64,000 nt of DNA from Chelativorans sp. YIM 93263 (GTDB taxonomy: Bacteria; Pseudomonadota; Alphaproteobacteria; Rhizobiales; Rhizobiaceae): assembly GCF_028767125.1 (NCBI RefSeq), contig NZ_JAKCWP010000003.1, forward strand, positions 493,725 through 557,724, given 5' to 3'. Within the stretch, counting starts at the first letter, position 1, and each line of letters starts with the position of its first letter. This document shows positions 59,095 through 64,000 of the stretch, piece by piece. Under the pieces are notes generated by a model, which searched no databases, was not told the origin of the DNA, and saw only the letters and a program-made list of their open reading frames with translations. A program made the translations under genes and the position numbers.

Positions 59095-59170
59095 AGGGAT
59101 TTCCTTTGTCGGCACTGGATTGACTGGCCCCTCCCCCTTACATGGTCGGGAAAAGGACAGGATAGGCCAT

Positions 59171-60586
59171 ATGACACGCTCGCTGATCGATTCGTTTGAC
59201 TGCTCCGCAGATAAACTGAAATCCCTCCTCTCCGATACCGTTTCAGGTGCAGATGACGGTGAACTCTTTCTGGAGTACCGGGAAGGCGAAGCACTGGTCT
59301 TCGATAACGGGCGGCTGAAGACAGCGAGCTTCAATACGGATCAGGGTTTCGGCCTGCGCGCAGTCGCGGGGGAAGCGGCCGGGTACGCTCACTCAAGCGA
59401 GCTTTCCGAAGCGGCCCTCCGCCGGGCGGCCGACGCGGTGTCGGCGGTCAAGGACGGGTATTCCGGCACGCTTGCCACGCCGCCTGCCAAGACGAATCAG
59501 CGCCTGTACGGTGATAACAATCCGATCGTGGCGCCCGGTTTCGAAGAAAAAGCCAAGCTCCTGCAAGAGATAGACGCCTGGGTCCGGGCCGAGGATTCGC
59601 GCGTGCGGCAGGTTTCGGCATCGCTCGCGGCATCATGGCAGCAGGTGGAGATCCTGCGCGCAGACGGCCAGATCGCCCGCGACATTCGCCCGCTGGTGCG
59701 CATGAATATCTCGGTCGTGGTAGGCGATGGCGATCGCCAGGAAACCGGCTCCTACGGCTTGGGCGGGCGCAAGAGCTTCGGCGAGTTCCTGGCCGAGGAC
59801 TCCTGGCGCTTTGCTGCCGGCGAGGCCTTGCGCCAGGCGCTCGTCAATCTGGAGGCCGCTCCGGCACCCGCCGGCACATTCGACATCGTCCTTGCCAATG
59901 GCTGGCCGGGTGTGATGCTTCACGAGGCTGTCGGCCATGGGCTGGAAGGCGATTTCAACCGCAAGAAGACCTCAGCATTCGCCGGATTGATGGGCGAGCA
60001 GGTCGCCGCCAAGGGCGTGACCGTTGTGGACGACGGCACGATCGCCGAGCGGCGCGGTTCGCTCACGATCGACGACGAGGGCACACCCTCGGGCCGCAAT
60101 GTGCTGATCGAGGACGGCAAGCTGGTCGGCTACATGCAGGATCGCCAGAATGCCCGCCTCATGGGCATGAAGCCAACCGGCAACGGACGGCGCGAATCCT
60201 ACGCTCACGAGCCGATGCCACGCATGACAAACACCTACATGATGGGCGGTGACAAAACACCGGAGGAAATCATCGCCTCCGTGAAGAAGGGCGTTTATGC
60301 GGTCTCCTTCGGCGGCGGGCAGGTGGACATCACCTCCGGCAAATTCGTCTTCGGCTGCACCGAGGCGTATATGATCGAGGACGGCAAGGTCACGCATCCG
60401 ATCAAGGGCGCAATGCTGATCGGCAACGGCCCGGACGCCATGCACCGCGTCTCGATGATCGGCAATGACATGAAGCTCGATAGCGGTATCGGGATGTGCG
60501 GCAAGGCCGGACAGGGCGTGCCCGTCGGCGTCGGCCAGCCCCATTTGCGCATGGACGGAATCACAGTCGGCGGCACGCAGGCGTGA
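59171..60586 (+). CDS. tldD: Metalloprotease TldD
   Basis: A 471-residue TldD/PmbA protease. The zinc motif HEAVGHGLEGD (HExxxH-type) is near residue 249, with SFGGGQVDITSGKFVFGCTEAYMI and GMCGKAGQGVPVGVGQPHLR at the C-terminus. TldD/E process peptides such as microcin B17 and degrade CcdA; the physiological target here is unknown. The tldE partner is not in the window. The stop overlaps the cobB start (TGATG). Confidence 0.94.
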   Translation: MTRSLIDSFDCSADKLKSLLSDTVSGADDGELFLEYREGEALVFDNGRLKTASFNTDQGFGLRAVAGEAAGYAHSSELSEAALRRAADAVSAVKDGYSGTLATPPAKTNQRLYGDNNPIVAPGFEEKAKLLQEIDAWVRAEDSRVRQVSASLAASWQQVEILRADGQIARDIRPLVRMNISVVVGDGDRQETGSYGLGGRKSFGEFLAEDSWRFAAGEALRQALVNLEAAPAPAGTFDIVLANGWPGVMLHEAVGHGLEGDFNRKKTSAFAGLMGEQVAAKGVTVVDDGTIAERRGSLTIDDEGTPSGRNVLIEDGKLVGYMQDRQNARLMGMKPTGNGRRESYAHEPMPRMTNTYMMGGDKTPEEIIASVKKGVYAVSFGGGQVDITSGKFVFGCTEAYMIEDGKVTHPIKGAMLIGNGPDAMHRVSMIGNDMKLDSGIGMCGKAGQGVPVGVGQPHLRMDGITVGGTQA

Positions 60587-61296
60587 TGCCGAACGCCATC
60601 GTCATCCTAACCGGTGCCGGTGTTTCGGCCGAATCGGGCGTCGATACGTTTCGGGACACCGGCGGGATCTGGTCACGCTACAATCTCGAGGAGGTTGCGA
60701 CACCAGAGGGCTTTTCCGCCAATCCGACCTTGGTCCACGAGTTTTACAACGGTCGGCGCAGCCAGCTCAGCCAGGTGGAGCCGAACGCCACCCATTTCGC
60801 GCTGGCACGGCTGGAGCGCGAGCACGAGGGCGAGGTTCTGCTTGTTACCCAGAACATCGATGACCTGCACGAGCGGGCCGGTTCGAAAAATCTCATCCAC
60901 ATGCATGGCGAAATCGCCAAAGCACTGTGCGCCAAGTGCGACGCGCGGTGTGAATGGCGCGAGCCGCTTTCGGCAAAAGTACCCTGCCCTTCCTGCGGTG
61001 AAGCAGGGGGAATGCGGCCCGATGTGGTCTGGTTCGGCGAGATGCCCTACCAGATGGAGCGCATCTATGAGGCGCTCGGCCAGTGCGGCGTCTTCATCTC
61101 CATCGGCACGAGCGGCAGCGTTTATCCGGCCGCGCAATTCGTGCAGGAGGCTGCGCGGGCCGGAGCGCATACGGTGGAGCTGAACCTGGAGCCGTCGGAG
61201 AACAGACTCGACTTCGATGAGGCAATCCACGGGCCGGCGAGCCGGGTTGTCCCGGAGTATGTGGAGCTCATTCTCAAAGGCGATATTTCAGCCTAG
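60586..61296 (+). CDS. cobB: NAD-dependent protein deacylase (CobB sirtuin)
   Basis: A 236-residue sirtuin. ILTGAGVSAESGV opens the NAD-binding fold, TQNIDDLHERAG and HMHGE carry the catalytic His, CAKC and CPSC coordinate structural zinc, and SGSVYPAA lines the NAD site. FYNGRR gives the Y-x-x-R pair found in SIRT5/E. coli CobB enzymes that remove succinyl as well as acetyl groups. It overlaps tldD by one base. Confidence 0.93.
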   Translation: MPNAIVILTGAGVSAESGVDTFRDTGGIWSRYNLEEVATPEGFSANPTLVHEFYNGRRSQLSQVEPNATHFALARLEREHEGEVLLVTQNIDDLHERAGSKNLIHMHGEIAKALCAKCDARCEWREPLSAKVPCPSCGEAGGMRPDVVWFGEMPYQMERIYEALGQCGVFISIGTSGSVYPAAQFVQEAARAGAHTVELNLEPSENRLDFDEAIHGPASRVVPEYVELILKGDISA

Positions 61297-61345
61297 AGCC
61301 TGTCCTGAGTGTCGTTTTCAAGCTGCTTCGCCCAGAGGTTCCTGA

Positions 61346-61626
61346 ACGGAAGGTCCAGTCTATGTCCCTGCGTTCCGGTCGCTGATTTGGAGCGACATCC
61401 GAGACTGGCTACTTCGACGGCTTGCGTCTCGACAATCAGGGGCATCTGGACCAGCGCAGGCGATGGCGTGCACTGCTACGATCCCGACGGCTCACTGCTT
61501 GGGAAGATATTCGTGCCCGAGACCGTGTCGAATGTCTGCTTCGGCGGCCCGAAACTGAACAGGCTTTTCATCACCGCCTCTACCAGCGTTTATGCAGTGT
61601 GGTTGCCGACGAGTGGCGCAAGCTAA
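61346..61626 (+). pseudogene. Decayed SMP-30/gluconolactonase-family gene
   Basis: Three segments in three different frames match this family in order: TEGPVYVPAFRSLIWSDI (from 61346), FDGLRLDNQGHL (from 61413), and WTSAGDGVHCYDPDG / KIFVPETVSNVCFGG / LNRLFITASTSVYAV (about 61452-61626). Between the first and second, most of the beta-propeller is missing. The second and third join if two bases are restored after CATCTG. The intact family hydrolyses sugar lactones. This copy cannot make a product. Confidence 0.8.
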
Positions 61627-61661
61627 GCTCAGCGTGTTGATGATCCAGCTCGCTTGCCAGT

Positions 61662-62915
61662 TCAGGGAGAGCTAGGTCGCTTTCCCGATCGCTCCAGCAA
61701 AGCCACGACCTCCACATGCGGCGACCAGAGAAACTGGTCGATGGGTGTTACCTCCGCAATGCGATAGCCGCCCTCGACGAGAATGGCGAGATCGCGGGCG
61801 AGCGTGCCGGGATTGCAGGAGATTGCGGCAACGCGGCGGACTTTCGACCTTGCAATCTGCTGGCTCTGGGCCTCCGCGCCGGCGCGCGGCGGGTCAAAGA
61901 CGAGACCATCGAAAGCGTCAAGTTCCCTGGGCAGAAGCGGCCTGTGAAACAGATCGCGCTTTTCGCTGCTGACCGGCTTCAGGCCGGGAGCCGTTCTTGC
62001 TGCGTGCGAAAGCGCGGCCAGCGCCGCTGCATCCCCCTCCACCGCGTGAACCCGCGAATGGCGCGCAAGACGCAAGGTGAATGTGCCGCTGCCGGCGAAA
62101 AGGTCGGCAACGTTCTTTGCGCCGTCCAGATGGCGGAGAATGTGGGCTGCCATGGTTTTCTCGGCATGGGCGGTTGCCTGCAGAAACCCCCCGGGCGGCA
62201 CGGCCACTGGCACATCGCCGAACTGGACGACCGGCTTTTCGCACTCGACCAGGACCTCGCCATCGAAAGAGAGCCGCGCGAAGCGGCCTGCAAGCGCACA
62301 TTCCACTGCCTTTTGCCGCCTCTTCTCTTCCAGGCGGCCGGCGGCTCCGACGGCGATGTCGAGACCGGTCGCCGTTGCCGTAACGGCAAGGCGCAGGGGT
62401 TTGTTGCGGGGCGCGAGAATGCGGGCGAGTACACGCATATCTTCCAGTGCGGCCACGATCTCCGGGGCGGCAATGGGGCATTCCTCGATATCGATGAGAT
62501 GGTGTGACTGGGCAGCATTATAGCCCAGCAGAATGCGGTTTCCGAGGGTTCGCGCGGTGAGCGTGACGCGACGGCGGGAATTTGGCGGACATGTCACAAG
62601 CGGCGCGACTTCGGCTTCCAGACTACGGCTTTGCAGAGCGCGCACCACCTTGGCGCGCTTCCATGCGGCATAGGCCTCCGGCGCAACGTGCTGGACAGCG
62701 CAGCCGCCGCATTCGCCGAAATGTCTGCAGGCGGGCTCTTGCCGCTGCGAAGAGGCAGTTTCCACTGTGCGCAACGCAGCGCGCCCTTTGGCGCGGATTT
62801 CCGCAAGGACCGTCTCTCCGGGCAACGTAAACGGCACATAGAGAGGGCCTGCGGGGGTCTGCGCGATACCATCGCCCTGCGCGCCAAGCTCGTCAATGAC
62901 CACCCGCTCACTCAT
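61662..62915 (-). CDS. TrmA/RlmD-type 5-methyluridine RNA methyltransferase
   Basis: A 417-residue class I RNA methyltransferase. An N-terminal TRAM-like domain (residues 1-55) is followed by a 4Fe-4S motif CRHFGECGGC. The SAM motif is DLFAGSGTFTLRLARH and the catalytic Cys lies in AISCNPGTLARDLA. It methylates U in rRNA or tRNA; which position cannot be told from sequence. The stop of the upstream tlyA overlaps its start by four bases. Confidence 0.92.
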   Translation of the reverse strand: MSERVVIDELGAQGDGIAQTPAGPLYVPFTLPGETVLAEIRAKGRAALRTVETASSQRQEPACRHFGECGGCAVQHVAPEAYAAWKRAKVVRALQSRSLEAEVAPLVTCPPNSRRRVTLTARTLGNRILLGYNAAQSHHLIDIEECPIAAPEIVAALEDMRVLARILAPRNKPLRLAVTATATGLDIAVGAAGRLEEKRRQKAVECALAGRFARLSFDGEVLVECEKPVVQFGDVPVAVPPGGFLQATAHAEKTMAAHILRHLDGAKNVADLFAGSGTFTLRLARHSRVHAVEGDAAALAALSHAARTAPGLKPVSSEKRDLFHRPLLPRELDAFDGLVFDPPRAGAEAQSQQIARSKVRRVAAISCNPGTLARDLAILVEGGYRIAEVTPIDQFLWSPHVEVVALLERSGKRPSSP

Positions 62916-63670
62916 CGTTTGCGCCCCGCCAGAAGGAACTCCCGGTTACCGTCGCCGCCCTCGATCGGAGATGGTGAAAGGCCGATCGCCTGCCAGCCCG
63001 CGTTCGTTTCAAGCCAAGCCTCGATGTCGTGCGCTATTTCGCCAGCCTGGTGCGGATTACGCAGCAGCCCGCCTTTGCCGATGGCTTCCCGTCCGGCTTC
63101 GAACTGCGGCTTGATGAGGAAGAGGCCGCGCGCACCGGGCACCGCCAGTTCGAGGGCTGGCGGCAGGGCCAATTTCAGCGAAATAAAGCTCACGTCGGAG
63201 ACGAGGAAATTGGGCCTTCGTCCTTCAATGGTCTCAAGGGTGAGATCTCGCGCATTCACCCCTTCAAGGCAGCTCACGCGGGGGTCGTGGCGCAGTTTCG
63301 CGTGGATCTGGCCGGCGCCTACATCGATGGCGGTCACGTGAGCCGCCCCGCGCTCCAGCAGCACCTGTGTGAATCCACCGGTCGAGGCGCCGATGTCGAG
63401 CGCTTCCGCGCCATCCGGATCAAGGCCGAAGGTCTCCAGTCCATGCAATAGCTTGAGCGCGGCGCGGGAGACATAGTCTCGCGCGGGATCTTCCACCTTG
63501 ATAGGCGCCTCGGCAGTGACCAGCTGACCAGGTTTTGCTGCGACGATGTCATCAACCCGAACCGTGCCGCGCCGGATTGCGTCCCGCGCGCGGGCGCGGC
63601 TTTCGAAGAAACCGTGCTCGACCAGAAGTTGGTCGAGGCGGCGGCGGGTTTGGGTGGTCAGGCTGATCAT
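62912..63670 (-). CDS. tlyA: TlyA-family rRNA 2'-O-methyltransferase
   Basis: A 252-residue protein. An S4 RNA-binding domain (RRRLDQLLVEHGFFESRARA) is followed by an FtsJ-like methyltransferase with DIGASTGGFTQVLLERGA and FLVSDVSFISLKLALP. In mycobacteria TlyA methylates 16S and 23S rRNA cytidines; the name haemolysin is historical. It forms an operon with the RNA methyltransferase. Confidence 0.92.
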   Translation of the reverse strand: MISLTTQTRRRLDQLLVEHGFFESRARARDAIRRGTVRVDDIVAAKPGQLVTAEAPIKVEDPARDYVSRAALKLLHGLETFGLDPDGAEALDIGASTGGFTQVLLERGAAHVTAIDVGAGQIHAKLRHDPRVSCLEGVNARDLTLETIEGRRPNFLVSDVSFISLKLALPPALELAVPGARGLFLIKPQFEAGREAIGKGGLLRNPHQAGEIAHDIEAWLETNAGWQAIGLSPSPIEGGDGNREFLLAGRKR

Positions 63671-64000
63671 AGGTTTTCAGTGACCGATGCGGGCGGCAAT
63701 GACAAGCGGGGTGGCTCTTGAATGGAGCGTTTTCGGAGGCGCTGGTGCGTTTCAGAAGCGCTGTCGCGTCTCCTGACCGATCGAAATCAACGCAGACTCC
63801 CCGCCTTCGTTATACCTGGGCTGGACCCTGGTATCCATGCCAGAGCGACGGCGAAACGCGCGGGCGCTTCCGAAAGTCCAATCTGTCAGCAGATGTCAGT
63901 AGGCAGAGGATTTTTTCTAGGAATTTTATCCCCGCCCTCTCAGCCACCCTTATTCTGTGCCCATCGCCCTCGCGGGAACCGGATGCGCACCGGGTGTTCG
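63671..64000. other. 330-bp stretch to the window edge without a gene
   Basis: No open frame with family resemblance was seen. An imperfect 23-bp palindrome lies at 63812-63834 (ATACC...GGTAT with inner GGG/CCC). The tlyA promoter should be here, but I could not place it. Confidence 0.45.

Overview
The window looks like the chromosome of an alphaproteobacterium of the order Hyphomicrobiales (Rhizobiales), probably of the Phyllobacteriaceae/Mesorhizobium-Chelativorans kind. This rests on high GC, a CcrM-type GANTC methylase, a chvE-gguABC sugar locus with a divergent gbpR, an mutY-dciA-dsbA-smc-ppdK-ccrM block, a ctaC-D-B-F-G-E / DUF983 / surf1 / ispH-thrB-rnhA block and a fused cysNC. The genus is inference. 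No CRISPR array, complete insertion sequence, integrase or intact prophage was seen.

Layout. (1) 1-9.3 kb: a minus-strand operon for uptake and oxidative, non-phosphorylating breakdown of a pentose or galactose: ChvE-like binding protein, GguA ATPase, GguB permease, GguC/FAH-family enzyme, IlvD/Edd sugar-acid dehydratase, Gfo/Idh sugar dehydrogenase and, cut by the window edge, 2,5-dioxovalerate dehydrogenase. The LysR gene gbpR diverges, and a 10-bp inverted repeat lies between the two. (2) 9.4-12.1 kb: a small accessory patch with DoxX, a VOC-fold protein, an AraC-type regulator, a frameshifted methyltransferase and a short relic of a second gbpR-like gene. (3) 12.1-24.2 kb: surface polysaccharide and sulfate-activation genes (phosphomannomutase, DegT aminotransferase, cysD-cysNC-cysQ, a CapD/WbpM-type dehydratase, galE), interrupted by a frameshifted phage-tail-like gene and tRNA-Gln(UUG), then bioY. 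(4) 24.3-38.9 kb: housekeeping genes: MBL hydrolase, HAD hydrolase, mutY, dciA-like, a DsbA lipoprotein, smc, a TetR/RidA pair with three operator copies, ppdK, ccrM and a HAD phosphatase. (5) 38.9-50.7 kb: a lipoprotein, thrC, M16 peptidase, GNAT, a large GGDEF-EAL sensor, AlgH, a DsbD-alpha-like protein, peroxiredoxin, a polytopic membrane protein, rnhA and thrB. (6) 50.7-58.2 kb: ispH and the aa3-type cytochrome c oxidase biogenesis cluster. (7) 58.5-64 kb: an IalB-like protein, tldD, a cobB sirtuin, a decayed SMP-30/gluconolactonase, a TrmA/RlmD-type RNA methyltransferase and tlyA.

Most of the window is ordinary, well-conserved core genome. I did not find a convincing undescribed system. 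The observations most worth a second look are small: the GbpR operator geometry, three decayed genes and the LysR relic, the triple palindromic operator at the TetR/RidA junction, the degenerate GGDEF paired with an intact EAL, and a free-standing DsbD-alpha-type protein. Start codons were chosen by Shine-Dalgarno fit, overlap with the upstream gene and family N-termini; where two choices are close I say so.
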